This document shows positions 16,877 to 25,297 of a stretch of 64,000 nucleotides of DNA, piece by piece. Origin of the DNA: Thermohalobaculum sp039821125 (lineage in GTDB: Bacteria; Pseudomonadota; Alphaproteobacteria; Rhodobacterales; Rhodobacteraceae); assembly GCA_039821125.1 (NCBI GenBank), contig JBCBOR010000009.1:1-64000 (forward strand), given 5' to 3'. Both the position numbers and the translations under genes were made by a program. Position 1 is the stretch's first letter; every line of letters begins with the position of its first letter. The notes beneath the pieces were generated by a model. The model saw only the letters and a list, made by a program, of their open reading frames with translations, had not been told where the DNA came from and did no database searches.

Positions 16877-17895
16877 TTCACCAGGGCCGGGGCTTTGCCT
16901 GCATCAACTACCCGATCGGCATGAACCTAGGCGGCGACCCGAGCCAGGCGTTGGTCCACTCGACCCCCGATGGTAAGTTCATGGTCACTCTCTCGTCCAT
17001 CGACCTCGGTCAGGGCGTCAAATCCGTTATGCGCCAGGTCGCAGCCGAGTCCCTCGGCGTGCCGGTCTCGGATGTTTATGTCGACACAGCAGACAGTGAC
17101 ACCGGCCCGCACGACATGGGCTCGTTCGCCTCGCGCGGCACGCACCGGATGGGCAACGCGGTGATCCGTGCCGCTGCAGAGGCACGCTTCCAGATGATGG
17201 AGGCGGCTGCGGATGAGCTCGAAGTCAACGCCAGCGATCTGATGACCGATGGCAAGGGCAACATTCACGTCAAAGGGTCGCCTTCGCGTTCGATCACCGT
17301 GCAGGAAACAGCTCAGCTTGCGCAGTTCCGTCAGGGACGGACGCTGTCGGGCCGCGGCATTTTTCTCGTCCCGTATTCGCCCGTGGACGCAGAGACAGGA
17401 GAGATGACCCCGGTCTCGAGCTTCGCTCACGCTGCCCTGATCGTGGACCTGACGGTGGATGATGAAACCGGTGAGGTCGAGGTGACCCAGATCAACTCGG
17501 CCTACGAGGTCGGGCGCGCGCTCAACCCCCGCCTCGTCGAACAGCAGCTGATCGGCGGGGCTTGGATGGGTGTCAGCCATGCGCTCTACGAGACGACCGA
17601 GCCCTACTACCCCGACCGCGCTCATGGACCGGAGGATTTCAATCACTACCTGATGCCTGGGCCTGGCGATACGCCTCCGCACCATATCTCGATCCTCGAG
17701 CGGCCCGCGCCTGATGCGCCGTTCGGTGGCAAGGGCCCGGGTGAGATGTGTGCAAATCCGGTCCTGCCCGCCATCGCAAACGCCGTCTACAATGCGGTCG
17801 GCGTGCGCTGCGATACCTTGCCGATCACGCCCGAGAAGGTGCTACGCGGGATTCGGGACAATGGCGGCGCACGCCCGCAGGGACGGCCCGGATGA
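16873..17895 (+). CDS. Molybdenum hydroxylase large subunit, C-terminal half (split)
   Basis: 340 aa matching the second molybdopterin-binding domain. It opens IHQGRGFACINYPIGMNLGG and contains SSIDLGQGVKSVMRQVAAE, DTGPHDMGSFASRGTHRMG and INSAYEVGRALNPRLVEQQ. The conserved catalytic Glu lies in GGKGPGEMCANP (near 292). It lacks the hammerhead domain and first Mo domain, which the preceding gene supplies, so the two chains should assemble into one active site. The 4-bp overlap implies coupled translation and equal amounts. Mo-ligand loops and the catalytic Glu are all present between the two chains, so activity is plausible. Confidence 0.88.
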   Translation: MIHQGRGFACINYPIGMNLGGDPSQALVHSTPDGKFMVTLSSIDLGQGVKSVMRQVAAESLGVPVSDVYVDTADSDTGPHDMGSFASRGTHRMGNAVIRAAAEARFQMMEAAADELEVNASDLMTDGKGNIHVKGSPSRSITVQETAQLAQFRQGRTLSGRGIFLVPYSPVDAETGEMTPVSSFAHAALIVDLTVDDETGEVEVTQINSAYEVGRALNPRLVEQQLIGGAWMGVSHALYETTEPYYPDRAHGPEDFNHYLMPGPGDTPPHHISILERPAPDAPFGGKGPGEMCANPVLPAIANAVYNAVGVRCDTLPITPEKVLRGIRDNGGARPQGRPG

Positions 17896-18032
17896 CCTCT
17901 CCCGTCCTCAGACCAGACGTTGTCGGCGCAGTGCGCCGCGTGCTCCCTGTTGAGGGCATACCAAGCCTGCGCGCCGCACGAGCCCACCCACCCGCACGCG
18001 GCGCAGGGCAAGCGGCAGTGCGATGCCGGTGA
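17892..18032 (+). other. Spacer with a 46-codon mini-ORF carrying repeat R1
   Basis: Between the Mo-subunit gene and the MoxR gene lies 127 bp that is open from an ATG overlapping the upstream stop (17892) to a TGA at 18030-18032 overlapping the MoxR start region. The product is Arg/Ala/Pro-rich and matches no family I know. The arrangement mirrors 13066-13173. Confidence 0.3.
17981..18002 (+). repeat. Short repeat R1, copy 2
   Basis: AGCCCACCCACCCGCACGCG followed by GC; 21 of 22 bases identical to 13120-13141. Confidence 0.6.
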
Positions 18033-18903
18033 CCGCCACCATATCCGGGATCGGCTCGGCTGCCGCGTTACAGACGGCGCTGTCAGGTGCGCAGTACCTT
18101 GCCGATGACGGACTGGCGACCGCGGCCTATCTGGCCCTGCGCTCGGCAAGCCGCTGTTACTGGAAGGTGCACCCGGCGTTGGCAAGACCGAGGCGGCCAA
18201 GGCGATTGGTGCGGTGTTGTCCCGGCAGGTCACCCGCCTGCAGTGCTTCGAGGGGATCGATCAGGCCGCCGCCCTTTACGAGTGGAACTATGCCCGGCAG
18301 ATGCTCGCAATCCGTCAGGGCGGTGAGGGGTTCGTGAATGTCTACGCGGACGAATTCCTGCTCGCGCGCCCGCTGTTGCAGGCCTTGCAATCGCCGGAGA
18401 CGACGCTGCTGCTGATCGACGAGATTGACCGCGCCGATCCCGAGTTCGAAGCCTTCCTGCTCGAGTTTCTGTCGGATTTCACGATCTCGATCCCCGAGAC
18501 GGGAACCGTGCGTGCCGCGCGCCCGCCGGTGGTCGTCCTGACGTCGAACCGGACCCGTGATCTGCACGAAGCTTTGAGGCGACGCTGCGTCTATCACTGG
18601 ATCGACTATCCGGACCCGGCGCTCGAGGCCGAGATCGTCCGCACCCGCGCCTCTTCCGTCGCGCAGGCCACCGCCGAGGCCGTTGTCGCCAGTGTTGGCC
18701 TGATGCGGGCCGAGCCGCTGACCAAACCGCCGGGGGTGGCCGAGACCATCGAATGGGCCGAGGCCGCAACCCTTCTGAACACGCAAGGTGCCACATGGCC
18801 CGCCGCTTTCCGCCGTGCCATTGGTGTTGCGCTCAAGGATCAGGATGACCTGACATACCTCGCCCCCCGTCTCGATGCCTTCCTGCCGGGGGAGGCTGCA
18901 TGA
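18023..18903 (+). pseudogene. MoxR/CoxD-type AAA+ ATPase, interrupted by a frameshift
   Basis: The MoxR N-terminus is read from ATG 18023 (ALQTALSGAQYLADDGLATA then AYLAL). At about 18140-18143 the family match jumps to the +1-shifted frame, which continues LGKPLLLEGAPGVGKTEAAK (Walker A), then RLQCFEGIDQAAALYEWNY and the Walker B LLLIDEIDRADPEFEAFLLE, to the stop at 18903. One missing base in CTGCGCTCGGCAAG explains the break; CTGCGCCTCGGCAAG would restore the reading. In the second frame the first start codon (GTG 18214) lies after the Walker A motif, so neither piece is a complete ATPase. CoxD/MoxR proteins insert or mature metals in Mo hydroxylases. It may be a true mutation or a sequence error; no slippery heptamer is evident. 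Confidence 0.8.
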
Positions 18904-20021
18904 CCTACGAGATTGATGGCACCGTCCTGCCCCGTCCCATGCAGCCGATGGTGATCTTTGCCTCCATCCTGAGGGCCAACGGCTTCACGGTGGCGCCCGA
19001 TCAGGTGATCTCGTGGATTGAAGGGATCGGCTTGCTGGGTTCGCACGGCCCTCAGGATATTCGCCGGGCCGGGATCGCCACGCTGTCCATCCCGCGCGAC
19101 AGGCAGCCCGAGTTCAATGCTCTGTTCGATGCGTACTTTCTGGGTCTGGCCCTGCCGGCAGCGCTTGAAGGCGAGGACGACGAGACCGAGGCCCATGAGC
19201 CCGAGGGGGCTGGGTCCGAGATCATTGACGAGCCTGACGAGGATGAGGCGGGAGAGGAGGCCACCGCCGCCGAACGTCTTGGCCATCGCACCCTGGCCGA
19301 GCGCCGGGATGACGCCCTGATGCGGCTGGCGCGGCTGGGACCGGCCCGGTTGCCCAAGCGCCGCTCGCGCCGTCTGGTCGCGGCGCGCAATGGTGACCGC
19401 CCCGATCTGCGCCGGACGCTGCAGGCGGCCGCGCGCACAGGTGGAGAGGTCATGGACCTTGCACAGCGCAAGCGTAGGATGCGGCAGCGTCGTCTGGTTC
19501 TGCTGATCGATGTCTCTGGCTCGATGCGCGAGCGCACGGAGGCCTCACTGACGCTCGCGCACACGCTGGTGCGCACGGCGGAACGTGTCGAGGTGTTCTC
19601 GCTCGGCACCCGCCTGACACGGATCACGCCAGCGCTCAGGCCACGTCGCCTTGATCAGGCTCTGGCGCGCGCCAGCGGTCTGATCGCCGATATCGACGGT
19701 GGCACCCGGATCGGCGATGCGCTGACGGCCTTTCTGGATGTGCCGCGCTTTGCCGGACAGGCCCGCGGGGCGGCGGCGTGTGTGCTCTCGGATGGGTTGG
19801 AGCGCGGTACGCCAGACGCCCTCGTGCTGGCGACTATCCGGCTCTCGCGTCTCGCGTGGCGGCTGGACTGGCTGACCCCGTTGCCTATCGGCGAGGAGCC
19901 ACAGACTGAAGGGTTGCGCGCGATCCGGCCCTGGCTGACCAGCCTGACGGACAGTGCCGACACGCCGCGTACGGTCGAGCACCTTCTGACGATGGCCCAC
20001 CAATGGCGGCGCGCGGCATGA
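18900..20021 (+). CDS. CoxE-like VWA-domain protein
   Basis: 373 aa. The N-terminal region (PMVIFASILRANGFTVAPDQ) and an acidic linker at about 85-125 precede a von Willebrand A domain with a MIDAS motif DVSGSM near residue 203. CoxE works with the MoxR ATPase CoxD in maturation of the Mo site of CO dehydrogenase, and the pair is common beside other Mo hydroxylases. The ATG overlaps the MoxR stop (ATGA), so this intact partner now depends on a frameshifted ATPase gene. Its own end overlaps the amidohydrolase ATG at 20018. Confidence 0.88.
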   Translation: MTYEIDGTVLPRPMQPMVIFASILRANGFTVAPDQVISWIEGIGLLGSHGPQDIRRAGIATLSIPRDRQPEFNALFDAYFLGLALPAALEGEDDETEAHEPEGAGSEIIDEPDEDEAGEEATAAERLGHRTLAERRDDALMRLARLGPARLPKRRSRRLVAARNGDRPDLRRTLQAAARTGGEVMDLAQRKRRMRQRRLVLLIDVSGSMRERTEASLTLAHTLVRTAERVEVFSLGTRLTRITPALRPRRLDQALARASGLIADIDGGTRIGDALTAFLDVPRFAGQARGAAACVLSDGLERGTPDALVLATIRLSRLAWRLDWLTPLPIGEEPQTEGLRAIRPWLTSLTDSADTPRTVEHLLTMAHQWRRAA

Positions 20022-20896
20022 TCGACGCGCATCATCATATCTGGTTGCAAAAGGATCTGCCCTGGCTGCTCGGCCCGGAACAACCGCGGATATTCGGGGC
20101 CTATGGCGCGATCAAGCGTGACTACACCATCGACGAATACCTCTCGGACCTCGACGGCACCGGCATCGAGAAATCCGTCTATGTCCAGGCGAACTGGGCG
20201 CCGAACTGGGCCGAGGACGAGGTCGCCTGGGTGCAAGCCACCGCCGACCGCACGGGTTGGCCGCACGGGATCGTCGGCTATGCCGATTTCACACTGGCCG
20301 ATCTGCGCCCCACACTGGAGCGGTTTGCCAAGTACCCGCTGTTGAAGGGCTTTCGACAGCAGTTCCACTGGCACCACAACCCGCAGTACCGCTTCGCGCC
20401 CGGCCCGAAGCAACTCGCCGAGCCACAGGTGGCCCGGAACATCGCCGTGCTCGCGGACTACGGCTGGTCCTTCGACCTCCAGGTGTTCCCCGGCCAGATG
20501 GACGATGCGGCAAAGCTGGCCCAATCCTGCCCGGACGTGACCTTCATCCTGCAGCACGCGGGAATGCTGACCGAGACCACCAAAGCCGCATGGACCGAAT
20601 GGCGCGACGGTATGAAACGCCTCGCCGATTGCGAGAACGTCACAACCAAGCTCAGCGCGTTTGGCACCTTCATCCACCGCAACGATCCCGATTTCATCGC
20701 CAAGATCATCGGCGAGACGCTGGCGATCTTCCCGGCTGACCGGGCGATGTTCGGCTCGAACTTTCCGATCGAGAAGATCTGGACGGATTACCGATCGCTG
20801 CTCGATGCCTTTCTCAACGCCACCGCAGGCCTGCCCAAGGGCCAGCAAAAATCAATCTTCAACGACACGGCCCGGCGGGTCTACCGCCTGGAGTAA
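20018..20896 (+). CDS. Amidohydrolase family 2 (metal-dependent hydrolase)
   Basis: 292 aa TIM-barrel hydrolase of the type that includes 2-pyrone-4,6-dicarboxylate lactonase and related decarboxylases. The N-terminal metal motif is IDAHHHIW (residues 2-9). A conserved FILQHAG lies near residue 180, and the late active-site segment MFGSNFPIEK near residue 245 has Asn where many relatives have Asp. It starts at ATG 20018, overlapping the CoxE stop. It is likely cytosolic and acts on a lactone or carboxylated ring product; the substrate is unknown. Confidence 0.87.
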   Translation: MIDAHHHIWLQKDLPWLLGPEQPRIFGAYGAIKRDYTIDEYLSDLDGTGIEKSVYVQANWAPNWAEDEVAWVQATADRTGWPHGIVGYADFTLADLRPTLERFAKYPLLKGFRQQFHWHHNPQYRFAPGPKQLAEPQVARNIAVLADYGWSFDLQVFPGQMDDAAKLAQSCPDVTFILQHAGMLTETTKAAWTEWRDGMKRLADCENVTTKLSAFGTFIHRNDPDFIAKIIGETLAIFPADRAMFGSNFPIEKIWTDYRSLLDAFLNATAGLPKGQQKSIFNDTARRVYRLE

Positions 20897-20907
20897 GGGA
20901 GCGAACC

Positions 20908-21756
20908 ATGGCCCTCACCATTCATGTCCTCGACTTTGGCGATATCGAGCTGGAAACCTCGTTTCTCGTGCTCGGTCACGAGTGTGGGCGCGTGCGCCGG
21001 GTGCCGGTCTACGGCTTTCTGATCCTGGGCGGCGAATACCCCATCCTGGTCGATACCGGCTATCGCGACAACCAGATCATGGAAACGCTGGGGATGCGCG
21101 GGCACTGCTATCACGAGAACACGGTCGAGCAGCAACTGGCACGCCACGGGGTCAAGCCGGGCGATGTGCGCTACATTCTGCACACGCACCTGCACATCGA
21201 CCATGCTGGGAACGACGACGACTTCCCGATGAACACGACTGTCGTGCTGAACCGGCGCGAGATGGAGTTCTCGGTGTCGGGCATCATGTATCCACAATAC
21301 CCCAAGCCGGACATCATGCACCTGGTCGAGCGGATCTACGAGCCCGAGGCGATCCGGTTCCTCGATCTCGAGATCACGGGCGCCGAGGAGATCATCCCCG
21401 GCGTCTGGTGCGAGCCGGCCTATGCCCACACTGAAGGCTCGATGAACGTGATCGTCGATACCGCCGACGGGCTGGCGTGCATCTGCGGCGACGTGATCTA
21501 CGATTTCAACGATCAGGTCGTAAACCATGTGCGGGTGAACAACTACATGGAGCCGCAGGTCACCGGGAACCATGCCGGATCCAAGCGCAACGAGAAGGCG
21601 CAGATCAAGAAGCTGCTTAACAACTTCAAGTACCTGCTGCCGGTCCACGACCGGGGCGCGGTGATCGAGAACGGTCAGGTGGTTGGGCGCCTCGGCATGG
21701 CATGCCCCGGACCGGTGGTCGAGACGCTGCCGCGACGCAACTGGTTCCCGGCCTGA
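20908..21756 (+). CDS. Metallo-beta-lactamase-fold hydrolase, N-acyl homoserine lactonase-like
   Basis: 282 aa. The zinc motif HTHLHIDHAGN lies near residues 92-102, a downstream metal His is in PAYAHTEGS (near 175), an Asp in CICGDVIYDF, and a last His in YLLPVHDRG near 251. All five expected ligands appear present. This subfamily is often annotated as AHL lactonase, but its place in a catabolic operon suggests a ring-opened ester or lactone substrate instead. It starts 11 bases after the amidohydrolase stop. Confidence 0.85.
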   Translation: MALTIHVLDFGDIELETSFLVLGHECGRVRRVPVYGFLILGGEYPILVDTGYRDNQIMETLGMRGHCYHENTVEQQLARHGVKPGDVRYILHTHLHIDHAGNDDDFPMNTTVVLNRREMEFSVSGIMYPQYPKPDIMHLVERIYEPEAIRFLDLEITGAEEIIPGVWCEPAYAHTEGSMNVIVDTADGLACICGDVIYDFNDQVVNHVRVNNYMEPQVTGNHAGSKRNEKAQIKKLLNNFKYLLPVHDRGAVIENGQVVGRLGMACPGPVVETLPRRNWFPA

Positions 21757-21778
21757 GGGCCCGCGAGGAAGCGCTCTG

Positions 21779-23389
21779 ATGCCTCACAAAGTTCTCGATT
21801 CCCGATTCACGGACATCATCGACCCGAATGCTCAGGTTCGTCAGATCGGCACGGGGTTCACGTTCACCGAGGGGCCGCTCTGGCATCCGGTCGAGCAGAA
21901 CCTGATCTTCTCGGACATGCCCGCCGATGTGCGTCGCCGTTGGACGCCCGGTGGCGGGGTCGAGGAGATCATGCGCCCGTCCAACAAGGGCAACGGGATG
22001 ACGTATGATGCGGACCTCAACCTGCTGGTCTGCGAACATTCGACCTCGTCGGTCGCGCGCTTTGCGCCGGATGGAACCCGCACGGTTCTTGCCAGTCATT
22101 TCGAGGGGCGCGAGCTGAACTCGCCCAACGACATCTGCGTGCGGTCCGACGGGTCGATCTACTTCACGGACCCGACCTATGGGCGGATGGAGGGGTTTGG
22201 CGTCCCGCGCGCATTGGAGATGGGCTTCCAGGGCGTCTATCGCCTGCCGCCGAACCACCAGCCGGGGCAGGAGGCGCAGCTTGTCTCAGACCGCTATATG
22301 TTCAGCCAGCCCAATGGTCTCTGTTTCTCCCCGTGCGAGCGCTGGATGTGGGTGAATGATACCGATCAGGCCAACATCCGCATGTTCGACGTGGCCGACG
22401 ATGGCACCCTGACCAAAGGCCGCGTCTTTGCCAGCGGCATTCGCGAAAGCGGCCGCGCCGGCGTGCCGGACGGGATGAAGGCCGACAGCAAAGGCAACGT
22501 CTATGTCACTGCGCCGGGCGGGGTCTGGGTCTACGATTTCCACGGTATCCGGCTGGGCGAGATCGTGGTGCCCGAGATGGTCGCCAACCTGCATTGGGGC
22601 GGCCCGGACTGGTCGACGCTGTATCTCTGCGCCATGACGTCTGTCTATGCAGTTGATACCAAGGCGACGGGGCGCTCCGAGCCTTTCATGCGGTCTGAAG
22701 GAGCGGCTTCCGGTGTTGCCTCCACGGCCGTTGCCCACAATCCTGCTCCAGCAGTGACAGTCACAGCCGCAACGCCGCGCATCGATCCCGGCAAGACTGC
22801 GCTGTTGATCCAGGACATGCAGAACGACGTGATCATGCCGGGCGGAGCTTTTGCCGACTCGGGCTCGCCTCAGCACGCACAGGCGCAGAACGTCATCGCA
22901 AACTCGGCACGGTTGGCTGCCGGATGCCGTCAGGCCGGTGTGACCGTGATCCACATCTGGTTTGTGTGTGAGCCGGGGCACCCGCTATTGCTGCAGAACG
23001 CTCCGCTTTTCGAGGGGTTGGTCGGCGCAAATGCACTTGTGCGCAACACGCGGGGCGTGGCGCCGGCGCCGGGCCTTGAACCCGCGCCCGGAGATCTGGT
23101 TGTCGAGAAGATGTCGATGTCAGCGTGGGAGACGTCCCGCCTCGAAGGCTATCTCCGGCGGGGCGGGATCGACACGCTTATCAACACCGGTGCCTGGACC
23201 AACATGTCGGTTGAGCACACTGCCCGCACCGCTGCCGACAAGGGTTTTCGCGTGATCTTGCCCGAGGACGCGTGCAGCACCATGAACGCAGACTGGCACC
23301 GGGCCTCGATCGACTATGCCATGCAGAATGTCGCGACCGTGACCTCGGTCGATGCCGTGCTGGCCGGATTGCCGGGAGCGCGCCGATGA
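21779..23389 (+). CDS. SMP-30/gluconolactonase fused to an isochorismatase-like domain
   Basis: 536 aa, two enzymes in one chain. Residues 1 to about 310 are an SMP-30/gluconolactonase beta-propeller: TFTEGPLWHP, a metal-binding NSPNDICV and VPDGMKADSKGNVYV. Residues about 311-345 are an Ala/Val/Thr linker. Residues about 346-536 are an isochorismatase-like hydrolase: the Asp of LLIQDMQND and the Lys of VVEKMSMSAW are present. Where the nucleophilic Cys is expected the sequence reads GAWTNMSVEHTA, with Ser. The domain may be inactive as an amidase or use Ser. ATG 21779 has GAGGA about 10 bases upstream; starts further 5' lie within the preceding gene. Confidence 0.87.
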   Translation: MPHKVLDSRFTDIIDPNAQVRQIGTGFTFTEGPLWHPVEQNLIFSDMPADVRRRWTPGGGVEEIMRPSNKGNGMTYDADLNLLVCEHSTSSVARFAPDGTRTVLASHFEGRELNSPNDICVRSDGSIYFTDPTYGRMEGFGVPRALEMGFQGVYRLPPNHQPGQEAQLVSDRYMFSQPNGLCFSPCERWMWVNDTDQANIRMFDVADDGTLTKGRVFASGIRESGRAGVPDGMKADSKGNVYVTAPGGVWVYDFHGIRLGEIVVPEMVANLHWGGPDWSTLYLCAMTSVYAVDTKATGRSEPFMRSEGAASGVASTAVAHNPAPAVTVTAATPRIDPGKTALLIQDMQNDVIMPGGAFADSGSPQHAQAQNVIANSARLAAGCRQAGVTVIHIWFVCEPGHPLLLQNAPLFEGLVGANALVRNTRGVAPAPGLEPAPGDLVVEKMSMSAWETSRLEGYLRRGGIDTLINTGAWTNMSVEHTARTAADKGFRVILPEDACSTMNADWHRASIDYAMQNVATVTSVDAVLAGLPGARR

Positions 23390-23859
23390 GCATGACCGAT
23401 CCCGACCACCCGCGCACCGAACCCGCCGACCGGCTGCGCGCTGTCATCACCCGCCCGGCCCGACTGATCCGCACGATCTGTCAGATGCTGCTGGGACTGG
23501 GGCTTGCGATCGGCGTCATCCTGAAGGTCTACATGCAGATCCTGACGGATTATCAGTGCGAGGCCGACGCGGCGACGCTTGGCAATCTGATCCGCTGCAC
23601 CCCGACCTTGGTGATGTTGGGCTATACCATTGCGCTGGCCGCCGGGTTTGCCGTGGCGTACCGGCTGATCGCGGGCGATCTGGGCAGGCATATCCTGCGC
23701 CCGATCATCCTCGGCGTCGCCTCTGTCCTGCTGATATATCTCGCTGGCATTGGGCCCGAGGCGGCAGACTGGCGACGGGCGCTCGAGCTTGGCACGCTGG
23801 CGGTGCTGCTGATCGGTACAGTCTGGCTCGCCAGCCGCTATGGCGGTTCGGATCCATGA
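23386..23859 (+). CDS. Small integral membrane protein, unknown function
   Basis: 157 aa with four hydrophobic segments (about residues 28-50, 72-95, 103-122 and 132-150) and a hydrophilic N-terminus. I recognise no family. It overlaps the preceding stop (ATGA at 23386) and the following start (ATGA at 23856), so it is an integral member of the operon. It could be a membrane partner of the flotillin or the transporter, but nothing in the sequence shows this. Confidence 0.7.
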   Translation: MSMTDPDHPRTEPADRLRAVITRPARLIRTICQMLLGLGLAIGVILKVYMQILTDYQCEADAATLGNLIRCTPTLVMLGYTIALAAGFAVAYRLIAGDLGRHILRPIILGVASVLLIYLAGIGPEAADWRRALELGTLAVLLIGTVWLASRYGGSDP

Positions 23860-25136
23860 GTGACCACCGGCCCTTCTACATGGTTGCCAGTCACAAGGTG
23901 CTGGACCGTTCGACGATCAACGATGTCTACGTGCCGCGCGCGGTCGATTGCCTGAACAAGTACGATGTCGAGATCCTGGCGGTGAACGAGAGCACCGAGG
24001 TGCTGGAGGGTCAGACCGGCCATGACCGTCTGGTGATCCTGCGCTTTCCCAGCCGGGACGAGGCGATGCGCTGGTACAACTCGCCCGAGTACCAGTCGAT
24101 GATCCACTTGCGGCTGAACTCGGTCGAGGGGACGCTGGTGATGGCCGAAGGGTTGAGCGCTGCGGATCTGGCAGCGGCCGGGGCGACTGCTCCGGGCAAG
24201 GCCCATGCGCCGCACCGGGCAACCCAACCGACGCCAACCGTGCCGAACACCTCAGGCTACGCGGACAGCTTTCGCTCGGGCGAATTGACCACCTCGGGGT
24301 TCGATGGCTGGTCCGACGAGGTCAAGCAGGAGTTCCAGACCAATCGCTATAACGGCCAGATCGGCACGGATCTGATGTTCGAGAATGACAGCGTGCGCGT
24401 CTGGCACATGACATTGCAACCCGGTGAGCGGATGCCCGTGCACCGTCACGTGCTGACCTATTTCTGGACGGCGGTCACGCCCGGCCGTTTCCTGCAGCGG
24501 ACCTATGACGGCACCACCTACGAAAGCGACTACGAGGCCGGGCTGAGCCATTTCTACGATGTCGGCTTTGGTGAGTTTGCGCTCCACAATCTCGAGAACG
24601 TCGGCACGGCCGAGATGGTTTTTGTGGCGGTTGAACTGAAGAAGCAGAGCGCGAATGTTCCGCTCTCCCTGACCGACGCCCGGCCGCGGCACCGGCCGGA
24701 GATCTACACAGCGCGCGCCGAGACCGACAGCTTCCGCTCCGGGGAACTGACGACATCCGGGTTCGATGGCTGGCCCGAGGAGATCAAGCGTGAGTTCCAG
24801 ACGAACGCCTTCAACGGGCGTATTGGAACGGATCTGGTGTTTGAAAACGATTGCGTCCGGGTCTGGCACATGACTCTGCAACCGGGCGAGCGGATGTCGG
24901 TGCATCGTCATGTGCTGACATATTTCTGGACGGCCGTGACGCCGGGTCGGTTCCTGCAGCGGACCTATGACGGGACGACCTATGCCAGCGACTACGAGGC
25001 CGGGCTGACGCATTTCTATGATGTCGGCACGGGTGAGTATGCCCTGCACAACCTCGAGAACATCGGCCCGACCAAGATGATCTTCGTTGCGGTCGAGTTG
25101 AAGAATGAGAGCGTGAATGCTCCGCTGCCGGTCTGA
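23856..25136 (+). CDS. DUF1330 domain fused to two tandem cupin domains
   Basis: 426 aa. Residues 1 to about 100 match DUF1330, a ferredoxin-like-fold family (YMVASHKVLDRS, VLRFPSRDEAMRWYNSPEYQ-type end). After a Pro/Ala linker come two nearly identical cupin units of about 140 aa, 154 residues apart. Each has GTDLxFENDxVRVWHMTLQP and the metal-type motif VHRHVLTYFW. Cupins of this type bind metals and often act as isomerases, dioxygenases or lactone-processing enzymes. The role is unknown; linkage suggests a step in the same catabolic route. The open frame extends further upstream, but ATG 23856 overlaps the preceding stop and begins the DUF1330 match. Confidence 0.83.
   Translation: MSDHRPFYMVASHKVLDRSTINDVYVPRAVDCLNKYDVEILAVNESTEVLEGQTGHDRLVILRFPSRDEAMRWYNSPEYQSMIHLRLNSVEGTLVMAEGLSAADLAAAGATAPGKAHAPHRATQPTPTVPNTSGYADSFRSGELTTSGFDGWSDEVKQEFQTNRYNGQIGTDLMFENDSVRVWHMTLQPGERMPVHRHVLTYFWTAVTPGRFLQRTYDGTTYESDYEAGLSHFYDVGFGEFALHNLENVGTAEMVFVAVELKKQSANVPLSLTDARPRHRPEIYTARAETDSFRSGELTTSGFDGWPEEIKREFQTNAFNGRIGTDLVFENDCVRVWHMTLQPGERMSVHRHVLTYFWTAVTPGRFLQRTYDGTTYASDYEAGLTHFYDVGTGEYALHNLENIGPTKMIFVAVELKNESVNAPLPV
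24264..25125 (+). repeat. Tandem duplication of a cupin-coding segment, 462-bp period
   Basis: The segments starting at 24264 and 24726 encode near-identical cupin units and remain similar at DNA level; 462 bp is exactly 154 codons. This points to a recent in-frame tandem duplication. Confidence 0.75.
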
Positions 25137-25181
25137 TCTGGCGCAAGCGCGACTGTGCCGGGCCGCTAAAAAAGAGACTGG

Positions 25182-25193
25182 CCGGTATACCGG
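25182..25193. promoter_or_regulatory. Palindrome CCGGTATACCGG, possible operator
   Basis: Perfect 12-bp palindrome in the 161-bp gap before the binding-protein gene, about 105 bases from its ATG. GGTATACC cores are typical of GntR/FadR-type operators, but no such regulator is in the window. The only nearby regulator is the AraC protein at 27934. Confidence 0.4.
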
Positions 25194-25297
25194 GTAATCC
25201 CCTGTGATCGCTCTCGCGTCCGAACCATCGCACGGTGGTCCGACAAGGCGTCTGCAAACGTGGCGCCGAAGCAAGATGCACACCTTGGGAGGATCAC

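Noticed and set aside
14400..17895. Aerobic carbon monoxide dehydrogenase (CoxMSL)
   Set aside because: Subunit order and MoxR/CoxE fit, but the active-site loop is AMRGFG, not the Cys-containing loop that carries copper in CO dehydrogenase.
24264..25125. Assembly artefact explaining the cupin duplication
   Set aside because: The two units differ at many codons, so they are genuine paralogous segments rather than a duplicated read.
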